Source: an uncultured Candidatus Saccharibacteria bacterium (GTDB lineage Bacteria; Patescibacteriota; Saccharimonadia; Saccharimonadales; Saccharimonadaceae). Taken from it: a stretch of DNA of 8,477 nucleotides. Positions 1-8,196 of the stretch are shown here, piece by piece. The first letter of the stretch is position 1. Each line of letters starts with the position of its first letter. Both the position numbers and the translations under genes were made by a program. A model generated the notes under the pieces. It did not search any database, was not told the origin of the DNA, and saw only the letters and a list, made by a program, of their open reading frames with translations. Location of the stretch: positions 1 through 8,477 of the forward strand of contig CALGUM010000091.1 of NCBI GenBank assembly GCA_937902295.1, written 5' to 3'.

Positions 1-49
1 GGACACAAGGCTCTTCAGGCCTCTGCTCTACCAACTGAGCTAAAGAGCC
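1..49 (-). tRNA. tRNA-Phe (GAA), partial at window edge
   Basis: Read on the minus strand from 49, the sequence shows the acceptor strand GGCTCTT, then TA, a D-stem GCTC/GAGC around AGTTGGTA, and an anticodon arm GAGGC-CTGAAGA-GCCTT. The seven-base loop has GAA at the anticodon positions, which reads Phe codons. The variable region has begun when the window ends, so the T-arm and the 3' acceptor strand lie outside. It is transcribed away from tRNA-Cys. The 120 bp between the two genes must hold divergent promoters, but only the tRNA-Cys one is clear. Confidence 0.95.
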
Positions 50-147
50 ACACATGGTATGAATCACACTAGTAACTTTGTGACACACTTCATATATTCT
101 ACAGAAAAAAACAAAAATTCACAAGACTAGGGTAAAGTGGATTTGTT

Positions 148-156
148 TGGTATACT
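148..156 (+). promoter_or_regulatory. Extended -10 promoter of tRNA-Cys
   Basis: The sequence TGGTATACT is an extended -10 element (TGn followed by TATACT). The expected transcription start lies near 163, a few bases before the tRNA. No convincing -35 hexamer lies 16-18 bp upstream, as is common for extended -10 promoters. Confidence 0.6.
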
Positions 157-169
157 TTTGGGAGTGTAG

Positions 170-243
170 GGCGCGTTGGCGGAGCGGTTACGCAGAGGTC
201 TGCAAAACCTTGTAGACGGGTTCGACTCCCGTACGTGCCTCCA
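170..243 (+). tRNA. tRNA-Cys (GCA), with encoded CCA
   Basis: The acceptor strands GGCGCGT (170-176) and ACGTGCC (233-239) pair along seven positions, with one G-T wobble. The anticodon arm is GAGGT-CTGCAAA-ACCTT, giving anticodon GCA (Cys). The T-arm is ACGGG-TTCGACT-CCCGT. The discriminator base at 240 is T, the U73 identity element expected for cysteine tRNA. The CCA end is encoded at 241-243. A hairpin terminator follows within three bases. Confidence 0.97.
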
Positions 244-245
244 AG

Positions 246-273
246 AAATAATCTCGATGATTCGAGATTATTT
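246..273. terminator. Shared hairpin terminator between convergent tRNA-Cys and hydrolase genes
   Basis: Positions 246-257 and 262-273 form a perfect 12-bp stem closed by a TGAT loop. On the plus strand the stem runs into TTTTT (271-275), giving an intrinsic terminator for tRNA-Cys. On the minus strand the distal stem ends in TTT followed by CTT, so it can also stop the hydrolase transcript. The hydrolase stop codon (complement of 268-270) lies inside the stem. Confidence 0.8.
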
Positions 274-873
274 TTGTTGTAACACCTCGATGAGTTCAGG
301 GAATTCTGGATCGAGGAAGTGATTACGATCTGTAAATCGATGGACCGTGGCTGTCGGTAAATCTGCGTGAAACTTGTCGAGCTCGCTGTAGGGCACCACG
401 AAATCATCTTGGCTATGAAACAAATGAATATCACGCGCGCTGCGCTCTAGGCCGGTAGCGGACGTAAGTGCGAAACTACCGTAATCCTCTGCGCCACTAT
501 TATACCCACCGGCAATGAGCATGAGTTGGCGGGCGGGTAGTGGTAGCGGAGTATGATGGAGATATTTTGCGAGGAACATGGCTCCCAGGCTATGTCCGAC
601 GATACACGCGTCTTGTGCGAGGTGGGGAATGATCTTTTCGAAATATATTGCCCATTCGTCGAACTGAGCATTGGCGCTGTTTGGCATAGTGGGGGCGAGT
701 ATATCTGCATCCGGAAAAGCGTCGATGATCGTATCTCTCCAGCGCCTGCTTGGTTTGAGTCGGTCGTATTCCACTGTAGAGGCCTTGAGATCAGCGAGAT
801 ATTTTTCGTAGCTTGAGAAGCTGTTGCCCCCGTGAATAAGCAAGATTTGTTTTTTGTGTTCTGGATGCGTCAT
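268..873 (-). CDS. Alpha/beta-hydrolase, RBBP9/YdeN-like serine hydrolase
   Basis: This is a 201-residue cytoplasmic protein with no signal peptide or membrane segment. The features are those of a small alpha/beta-hydrolase. An oxyanion-region strand reads ILLIHGG (10-16). The nucleophile elbow GHSLG (93-97) places the serine at 95. The acid is probably one of the two aspartates in HSQDD (153-157), and the histidine is in RNHF (H185). Length and motif order match the single-domain RBBP9/YdeN group, whose substrates are mostly undefined, so only a general esterase-like hydrolase role can be given. The ATG (complement of 871-873) lies seven bases past a TATACT -10 element, so the mRNA is probably leaderless, which also explains the absent ribosome binding site. 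It is convergent with tRNA-Cys and divergent from tRNA-Leu. Confidence 0.9.
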   Translation of the reverse strand: MTHPEHKKQILLIHGGNSFSSYEKYLADLKASTVEYDRLKPSRRWRDTIIDAFPDADILAPTMPNSANAQFDEWAIYFEKIIPHLAQDACIVGHSLGAMFLAKYLHHTPLPLPARQLMLIAGGYNSGAEDYGSFALTSATGLERSARDIHLFHSQDDFVVPYSELDKFHADLPTATVHRFTDRNHFLDPEFPELIEVLQQK

Positions 874-877
874 GTTT

Positions 878-889
878 CTAGTATACTAG
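878..889. promoter_or_regulatory. Palindromic bidirectional -10 element (tRNA-Leu / hydrolase)
   Basis: CTAGTATACTAG is a perfect 12-bp palindrome. It presents TATACT on the plus strand (882-887, 10 bases before the tRNA-Leu 5' end) and TATACT on the minus strand (885-880, six bases before the hydrolase ATG). One symmetric site is thus correctly placed to serve as the -10 of both divergent genes. No strong -35 is visible on either side. Confidence 0.65.
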
Positions 890-897
890 GTCTTAGA

Positions 898-985
898 GCG
901 CGAGTGGCGGAATAGGTAGACGCGAGGGACTTAAAATCCCTTGGATGAATAATCCGTGCGGGTTCGATTCCCGCCTTGCGCACCA
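898..985 (+). tRNA. tRNA-Leu (TAA), with encoded CCA
   Basis: The acceptor strands GCGCGAG (898-904) and CTTGCGC (975-981) pair along all seven positions, with one G-T wobble. The anticodon arm AGGGA-CTTAAAA-TCCCT carries anticodon TAA, for Leu UUA/UUG codons. A long variable arm (TGGAT-GAATA-ATCCG) marks a class II tRNA, as expected for leucine. The T-arm is GCGGG-TTCGATT-CCCGC. The discriminator is A982 and CCA is encoded at 983-985. Confidence 0.97.
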
Positions 986-990
986 TATAG

Positions 991-1023
991 AGTAACGAGA
1001 CCTGTTCTCGTTATTTTATTTTG
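991..1023 (+). terminator. Intrinsic terminator of tRNA-Leu
   Basis: TAACGAGA (993-1000) pairs with TCTCGTTA (1006-1013) around a CCTGT loop, and two weaker pairs extend the base outward. The T-rich run TTTTATTTT follows. It lies six bases after the encoded CCA and isolates tRNA-Leu from the SPFH gene. Confidence 0.85.
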
Positions 1024-1070
1024 TAGTACTACAAATGTGGCGGACGAAGGTAACTGTAACGGTCAATATC

Positions 1071-1079
1071 TGGTAGAAT
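1071..1079 (+). promoter_or_regulatory. Extended -10 promoter of the SPFH gene
   Basis: TGGTAGAAT matches an extended -10 (TGn-TAGAAT). The expected start near 1086 leaves a leader of about 50 bases. No good -35 hexamer is seen at the usual distance. It is the only clear promoter between the tRNA-Leu terminator and the gene. Confidence 0.5.
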
Positions 1080-1135
1080 AGAACCATACTTTTATGCCTA
1101 TAACTAAGAGTGATAATTTATAGAACAGGGGGAAT

Positions 1136-1891
1136 ATGGGAATAATATTAATGTATCTTGTCATTATTGCGGTAGTGGTAGTAGTAATAAGTCTCAAGGT
1201 GATCAACCAGTACGAGCGTGGTGTGGTGCTTACGCTAGGTAAGTTTACAGGTATACGCGGCCCGGGTCTTCGACTCGTGGTCCCAGGGTTTCAGCGCCTG
1301 CTACGGGTTGATGTGCGTAGTACGCCTATCGATGTGCCCAAGCAAGAAGTTATCACAAAAGACAACGTGACAGTAGGTGTTGATGCGGTCGTATACTTCC
1401 GCGTGATCGACGCACCAAAAGCAGTACTCGAGACTACTAATTATATTTATGCCACAAGTCAATTTGCACAAGCGGCACTGCGTGATGTGACGGGCAATGT
1501 AGATATGGACGACCTGCTAGGTAAACGCGAAGAAATCAGTCAGCAGATTAAAGAAATTGTTGATCGCCAGACTGACCAGTGGGGAATTGATGTCGAGGCT
1601 GTGAAGATACAGAACATCGAACTACCAACTGACATGAAACGCGCCATGGCCAAGCAAGCAGAAGCCGAGCGAGAGCGCCGTGCAGTAATCATCACCGCAG
1701 AAGGTGAAAAAGCTGCTGCGATCGCTGTGGCGGAAGCTGCTGCGACGCTTACGAAGATCCCCGGCGGTATCAACGTTCGTACGCTCCAGACACTAGAAAA
1801 AATTAGTTCCGAACCGAGTCAGAATACCCTTATCGTCTTGCCAGCTGAATTGACCGAATCTGTCGGTAGGATTCTGAATTCCAACAAGTAG
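1136..1891 (+). CDS. Slipin/stomatin-like SPFH (band 7) membrane protein
   Basis: The protein has 251 residues. A hydrophobic N-terminal anchor (about 4-20) is followed by a complete SPFH/band 7 domain (about 22-180). Characteristic stretches include NQYERGVVLTLGKF, RGPGLRLVVP, VITKDNVTV, YATSQFAQAALRDV and DQWGIDVEAVKIQNIELP. The basic and acidic coiled-coil segment AEAERERRA, rich in Ala and Glu, follows (about 175-205). The tail ends with ROTLQTLEKIS-like and TLIVLPAEL-like segments typical of bacterial slipins (here RTLQTLEKIS). Slipins form large oligomeric rings on the membrane and are often tied to membrane-protein quality control, frequently beside an NfeD protein. No NfeD lies next to this one; LemA and HtpX follow instead. 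The ATG at 1136 is chosen because AGGGGG (1127-1132) lies just upstream. A later ATG at 1151 would cut into the anchor. Confidence 0.95.
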   Translation: MGIILMYLVIIAVVVVVISLKVINQYERGVVLTLGKFTGIRGPGLRLVVPGFQRLLRVDVRSTPIDVPKQEVITKDNVTVGVDAVVYFRVIDAPKAVLETTNYIYATSQFAQAALRDVTGNVDMDDLLGKREEISQQIKEIVDRQTDQWGIDVEAVKIQNIELPTDMKRAMAKQAEAERERRAVIITAEGEKAAAIAVAEAAATLTKIPGGINVRTLQTLEKISSEPSQNTLIVLPAELTESVGRILNSNK

Positions 1892-1894
1892 AAT

Positions 1895-1924
1895 CTGGCA
1901 TATATAAGCGATATGCGGTATAAT
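1895..1924 (+). promoter_or_regulatory. Promoter of the lemA-htpX-ligA operon
   Basis: CTGGCA (1895-1900) resembles the -35 TTGACA at four of six positions, and a consensus TATAAT -10 lies at 1919-1924, separated by 18 bp. The predicted start is near 1931, about 34 bases before the lemA ATG. An inverted repeat GCATAT-N7-ATATGC (1898-1916) occupies the spacer and could be an operator. No terminator follows the SPFH gene, so readthrough from upstream is also possible. Confidence 0.65.
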
Positions 1925-1964
1925 AAGTACATAAATAATTTGAATTAAGAAGGGTTGATAATAC

Positions 1965-2534
1965 ATGTCACAAGGACTAATAATTTTGCTGATCATACTT
2001 GCAGTACTCGCGGTGCTTGGTATATTTTTGTGGGCTACCTACAATGCGCTCGTTACACTGAAGGTTCGCGTTGACGAAGCATGGAGTGATATCACCGTGC
2101 AACTCAAGCGACGTGCAGACTTGATTCCAAATCTCGTCAACAGTGTCAAAGGTTATGCTGCACACGAACAAGGTGTCTTCCAAAAAGTTACAGAGGCTCG
2201 TTCTGCTGTGATGGACGCTAAAGGCGTCAAAGAGACAGCTGATGCAGAAAACATGCTCGAAGGCGCACTCAAAAGCCTGTTTGCGGTAGCAGAAGCATAC
2301 CCAGACCTCAAAGCAAACGAGAACTTCTTGCAACTACAAAATGAGCTTGTCGACACCGAGGACAAGATTCAGGCATCACGCCGTTTCTACAACGGTGGCG
2401 TACGAGACCTCAATACAAAGATTCAGATCTTCCCGAACAATGTATTTGCCGGCATGCTTGGCTTTACAGAGCGTGAGTTCTTCGAAGTAGAAGACATGGC
2501 AAGTGTTGCAAACCCAGTTGAAGTAAAGTTTTAG
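1965..2534 (+). CDS. lemA: LemA family membrane protein
   Basis: The protein has 189 residues, the usual length for the family. A single N-terminal transmembrane segment (about 4-24) precedes a helical domain. Family hallmarks are YNALVTLKVRVDEAWSDI (27-44), the motif RRADLIPNLV (49-58), VKGYAAHE, and the C-terminal run ASRRFYNGGVRDLN with FPNNVFAGMLGF. LemA proteins are conserved but their molecular activity is not well defined; in several bacteria lemA sits beside a HtpX-type protease, as here. An AGAAGGG Shine-Dalgarno sequence lies about 11 bases before the ATG. It is the first gene downstream of a good TATAAT promoter, and htpX begins 21 bases after its stop. Confidence 0.96.
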   Translation: MSQGLIILLIILAVLAVLGIFLWATYNALVTLKVRVDEAWSDITVQLKRRADLIPNLVNSVKGYAAHEQGVFQKVTEARSAVMDAKGVKETADAENMLEGALKSLFAVAEAYPDLKANENFLQLQNELVDTEDKIQASRRFYNGGVRDLNTKIQIFPNNVFAGMLGFTEREFFEVEDMASVANPVEVKF

Positions 2535-2555
2535 TAGAAAGCGACTGAACTAGGT

Positions 2556-3425
2556 ATGTATAGCTCAATTGCTGCCAACAAACGTAACACCGTCCTGATT
2601 ATGGCGGTGTTTGTTGGCATTATCGGTGCGATTGGTTGGGTGGTAAGTACGATGTACGGCAACACATCGATCGCCGTATGGGTGATAACCGTGGCTGCTG
2701 TGTATGCAATCGTGCAGTACTACATGGCCAGTAAGCTTGCCGTCTCTATGACCGGCGCTCGCCAAATCGAGAAAAAAGATAATCCTAGGCTCTATCGTAT
2801 CGTAGAAAATCTCGCCATCACCGAAGGCATGCCGATGCCAAAAGTGTATATTATCAATGATCCTGCGCCAAATGCCTTCGCAACAGGGCGCAACCCCAAT
2901 GTTGCAATAGTGGCTGCGACTACAGGGCTCCTGGAGATTATGGATGACCGAGAGTTGACTGGAGTAATGGCCCACGAGCTTGGGCATGTAAAAAACTACG
3001 ATATCCGTGTGTCTATGGTCGCGTTTGGCCTGGTGAGCGCGATTGCCTTACTATCTGATCTTGTGATTCGCATGATGTTCTTTAGTGATAATAGAAATGC
3101 GAACCCGATCATGCTAGTTATCGGTGTGGTCGTGATTATCCTTGCGCCTATTATTGCAGCTATCGTGCAGATGGCGGTCAGTCGCCAGCGTGAGTATCTT
3201 GCCGATGCAAGTGGCGCTATGACTACTCGTGATTCCGAAGGACTTGCGAGCGCACTGGCAAAACTACGCGAGTATGGTCGACCTATGCAGCGTCAAAGTT
3301 CTGCGACTGCACATCTATTTTTTAGTAACCCACTAAAGTCAGGTGGAATTGCAAAGCTGTTCAGTTCACACCCACCACTCGAAGATCGTATCGCACGGCT
3401 TCACAAAAACGCCACCAAATTCTAA
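2556..3425 (+). CDS. htpX: HtpX-type M48 membrane zinc metalloprotease
   Basis: The protein has 289 residues, standard for HtpX. Two N-terminal membrane helices (about 13-33 and 37-58) are followed by a cytoplasmic segment with NDPAPNAFATGRNP (101-114). The zinc-binding HELGH motif has H140, E141 and H144, and two more membrane segments follow (about 152-173 and 185-207). The third zinc ligand is E213 in REYLADASG. The C-terminal HPPLEDRIARL motif (272-282) is also typical. HtpX cleaves misfolded or damaged integral membrane proteins, overlapping with FtsH. All catalytic residues are intact. The ATG at 2556 leaves a short AGGT just upstream, and the preceding lemA gene ends 21 bases before it, which suggests co-transcription. 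Confidence 0.97.
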   Translation: MYSSIAANKRNTVLIMAVFVGIIGAIGWVVSTMYGNTSIAVWVITVAAVYAIVQYYMASKLAVSMTGARQIEKKDNPRLYRIVENLAITEGMPMPKVYIINDPAPNAFATGRNPNVAIVAATTGLLEIMDDRELTGVMAHELGHVKNYDIRVSMVAFGLVSAIALLSDLVIRMMFFSDNRNANPIMLVIGVVVIILAPIIAAIVQMAVSRQREYLADASGAMTTRDSEGLASALAKLREYGRPMQRQSSATAHLFFSNPLKSGGIAKLFSSHPPLEDRIARLHKNATKF

Positions 3426-3444
3426 TACAGAGTAGGTCCGCTAT

Positions 3445-6547
<3,103 letters not shown>

Positions 6548-6583
6548 TATGTCTCCAATGATAGTGTTTGAATCACTCACTCC

Positions 6584-6592
6584 TGTTACAAT
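6584..6592 (+). promoter_or_regulatory. Extended -10 promoter of the kinase-PGPGW unit
   Basis: TGTTACAAT is an extended -10 (TGn-TACAAT) in the gap after ligA. The predicted start is near 6599, which coincides with an ATG in another frame. A TTGAAT at 6568-6573 is only 13 bp away, too close to act as its -35. Confidence 0.5.
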
Positions 6593-6611
6593 ACTAGTAT
6601 GGTACTAATGC

Positions 6612-7514
6612 TTGAGTATAATTGTGGATAGTTTTATTTATTATTATGATTGGCAGGTAGACATTGCGCCAAGAATTCCACGACTTGAGCGCTCTTCTCA
6701 GGGTTACACTGCTGCATACACCGGGCTTATTAATCTCGCCGACGGTTCACAAGTGTTCGTAAAATGTGCAATGGATGATAATTCCGAGCGCTGGATAAAA
6801 AAAGAGATAAAAGTCTACCGTCTTTTGCAAGACGCAGGCTATGATTATATGCCGCGCCTGCTTGCCGTGAACGCAGATGAATCGGCGTTTGCCGTACAAG
6901 CGCTGATTGGATATGACTTCTCGCCCCACTGGAATGTCGACAAATTTCACGCGATTATGCGTGCGCGAAAAGATTTAAAGTCACTGCGGTATCTTTTCGA
7001 AGCAGATCAAGACTTTTCGATGCGCAAAGTGGTGGGAGTGCAAAATAAATGGCCGCTCCTTCTGGATCATACTACTCTTGCGCGGGCAAATTCAGTGCTT
7101 GAGCAGTGTGGGATAGCGACAATTGGACCAAATGTTGTGGAGCGCTGCAATGCGTCGCTTGGAAACTGGCACGCCCAGCAGGATACATTGATACACGACG
7201 ATCTACGCGCAGATAATTTTGCCTACGATCCTCAGACTAAGACTGGCAAACTGATTGATTGGGCGTGGCTTGGAATTGGTGATGATTCGCTCGATGTCGC
7301 TTCGCTATGTGTCGGCATGAGTTGTGCTGGGTTTGATATCTACGGCGCATATCCAGATTTGTTTGATGAGCATGCGGTCGTATCGACTATGGGCTATTGG
7401 CTTGAGGCACTCAGTGCTGGTGACGGCGCGGTGGGGCCGGCACAGCAGTCACAGGCGAAAGTAGTAGAAATGTGTTATCGCTTATTGTCGATGCGCACGC
7501 AGCTTACCGCGTGA
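6612..7514 (+). CDS. Aminoglycoside phosphotransferase (APH)-fold kinase-like protein
   Basis: The protein has up to 300 residues with a protein-kinase-like APH fold. VFVKCA supplies the ATP-binding lysine (K51), with a likely partner Glu in KKEIKVYR (E65). The Brenner-type catalytic loop is IHDDLRADNF, with H195, catalytic D197 and N202. Mg-binding D216 is in LIDWAWLGIGDDSLDVA. The second position of the canonical HGD motif is Asp rather than Gly, seen in divergent members. The substrate cannot be read: relatives phosphorylate small molecules such as choline, homoserine, fructosamine or antibiotics. No evidence points specifically to resistance. The start is uncertain. TTG 6612 and GTG 6624 are the in-frame candidates, no Shine-Dalgarno is visible, and the first internal ATG would remove K51. 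The downstream PGPGW gene follows after 26 bases and is probably co-transcribed. Confidence 0.85.
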   Translation: MSIIVDSFIYYYDWQVDIAPRIPRLERSSQGYTAAYTGLINLADGSQVFVKCAMDDNSERWIKKEIKVYRLLQDAGYDYMPRLLAVNADESAFAVQALIGYDFSPHWNVDKFHAIMRARKDLKSLRYLFEADQDFSMRKVVGVQNKWPLLLDHTTLARANSVLEQCGIATIGPNVVERCNASLGNWHAQQDTLIHDDLRADNFAYDPQTKTGKLIDWAWLGIGDDSLDVASLCVGMSCAGFDIYGAYPDLFDEHAVVSTMGYWLEALSAGDGAVGPAQQSQAKVVEMCYRLLSMRTQLTA

Positions 7515-7540
7515 TGATACATGATATGAGAGGGGTGTAA

Positions 7541-7903
7541 GTGGACCGTGTCAAAAAACACACCAAGCAAGTAGTGGTGGGAATTGTCGGTGGGTTTATC
7601 GTCCTTGTTGGTATTGTGGCGATACCTTACCCAGGCCCTGGCTGGCTTATTGTATTTAGTGGTCTGGCAATTCTTTCTATAGAGTTCGAGTGGGCAAAAC
7701 GAATCCTTCACTTTGGGCGCGACAAATACGAGGCGTGGAAAAATTGGATTACGCGACAAAATTCTGTCGTGCAAGGTACGGTCTTGTCTGTGACGTGTGC
7801 TGTTGTAGTGATGACACTTTGGTTGTTCAACGCATATGGGTATATGAATCACTGGTTGGGACTGGGGCAAGAGTGGATGGCATCGCCAATTCCATGGTTT
7901 TAA
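7541..7903 (+). CDS. PGPGW-motif small transmembrane protein
   Basis: The protein has 120 residues and carries the signature PGPGW (31-35) within IPYPGPGWLIVFSGLAIL, which names a bacterial family of putative transmembrane proteins of unknown function (also called the TIGR02611 group in actinobacteria). Membrane segments are predicted at about 10-28, 34-48 and 78-97. A basic and aromatic cytoplasmic loop, FEWAKRILHFGRDKYEAWKNW, lies between the last two. The start is GTG at 7541, supported by AGGGG at 7530-7534. It appears to form an operon with the kinase-like gene. No function is known. Confidence 0.88.
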   Translation: MDRVKKHTKQVVVGIVGGFIVLVGIVAIPYPGPGWLIVFSGLAILSIEFEWAKRILHFGRDKYEAWKNWITRQNSVVQGTVLSVTCAVVVMTLWLFNAYGYMNHWLGLGQEWMASPIPWF

Positions 7904-7906
7904 GAC

Positions 7907-7935
7907 TTGCATCCAGTGTACATATTTGTCATAAT
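7907..7935 (+). promoter_or_regulatory. Promoter of the putative structured RNA
   Basis: TTGCAT (7907-7912) is followed after 17 bp by CATAAT (7930-7935), itself preceded by TGn (7927-7929), so both -35 and extended -10 features are present. The predicted start is near 7942. It begins only four bases after the PGPGW stop codon, where no terminator for that gene is seen. Confidence 0.6.
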
Positions 7936-7941
7936 AACGCT

Positions 7942-8067
7942 TAAGCTGGTACGCAATCGGGGTGCCGAGCGTTCAACATAAACAACTGTAGCAATACAAA
8001 CAGAAACACCAGCGCCCTGGGTGGGCGCGTAGCAGCGAAATAATGCCTCCGTTTGGGGGCATTATTT
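7942..8067 (+). ncRNA. Putative structured non-coding RNA, unassigned
   Basis: No open frame of useful length fills this interval, yet it lies between a promoter and a terminator and folds well. GCTGGTACGC (7945-7954) pairs with GCGTAGCAGC (8027-8036), giving nine pairs with one G-G mismatch that close the whole element. Inside, TCGG-GGTG-CCGA (7957-7968) forms a hairpin whose loop GGTG can pair with CACC (8007-8010) as a pseudoknot. CTGT (7986-7989) may pair with ACAG (8000-8003). GCCC (8014-8017) pairs with GGGC (8023-8026) directly against the closing stem. The closing stem ends before the terminator begins, so both can form together, which favours a stand-alone RNA over a riboswitch. It does not match tmRNA, SRP RNA, RNase P RNA or T-box landmarks. 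Function is unknown. Confidence 0.55.
8038..8067 (+). terminator. Hairpin terminator after the putative RNA
   Basis: Positions 8038-8050 and 8055-8067 form a 13-bp stem (one T-G wobble) around a GTTT loop. A GC-rich upper half and an AAATAAT/ATTATTT base give the A-tract/T-tract shape of an intrinsic terminator, although the T-run is short and contained in the stem. The promoter of tRNA-Ala begins at its last base. Confidence 0.75.
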
Positions 8068-8075
8068 GATACAAT
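8067..8075 (+). promoter_or_regulatory. Extended -10 promoter of tRNA-Ala
   Basis: TGATACAAT is an extended -10 (TGn-TACAAT). The predicted start near 8082 is five bases before the tRNA. The position of any -35 falls within the preceding terminator hairpin and is not recognisable. Confidence 0.6.
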
Positions 8076-8086
8076 GGGTTGAGCAC

Positions 8087-8163
8087 GGGGCATTAGCTCA
8101 GTTGGCTAGAGTGCTTGCATGGCATGCAAGAGGTCGGCGGTTCGAGCCCGCCATGCTCCACCA
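8087..8163 (+). tRNA. tRNA-Ala (GGC), with encoded CCA
   Basis: The acceptor strands GGGGCAT (8087-8093) and ATGCTCC (8153-8159) pair fully and include the G3-U70 wobble that identifies alanine tRNA. The anticodon arm CTTGC-ATGGCAT-GCAAG has anticodon GGC. The T-arm is GGCGG-TTCGAGC-CCGCC. The discriminator is A8160 and CCA is encoded at 8161-8163. No terminator follows before the MurF-like gene 33 bases downstream, so the two may share a primary transcript. Confidence 0.97.
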
Positions 8164-8196
8164 GTATTTATTATCATATCCAAACATAGGGGTACA

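Noticed and set aside
553..816. Plus-strand open frame of 87 codons opposite the hydrolase gene.
   Set aside because: It is a shadow of the hydrolase; the minus-strand frame has the full catalytic motif set and the plus frame shows no recognisable domain.
6563..6578. Small inverted repeat AGTG...CACT after ligA as a terminator.
   Set aside because: The stem is only four pairs and is not followed by a T-run.
6617..6622. Perfect TATAAT that could be a promoter -10.
   Set aside because: It would start transcription inside the kinase frame after both candidate start codons, and no -35 or TGn precedes it.
8019..8029. T-box antiterminator resemblance (GGGTGG followed by CGCG).
   Set aside because: The middle of the T-box sequence is missing, no specifier stem is recognisable, and the downstream gene is a tRNA rather than a synthetase or amino-acid gene.
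7942..8067. tmRNA or permuted tmRNA, because the A-rich stretch around 7980-8030 can be read as a short tag-like frame starting GCA and ending TAG.
   Set aside because: No tRNA-like domain halves are present, the frame does not end in the usual hydrophobic Ala-rich tag, and the following tRNA-Ala is a complete ordinary tRNA.
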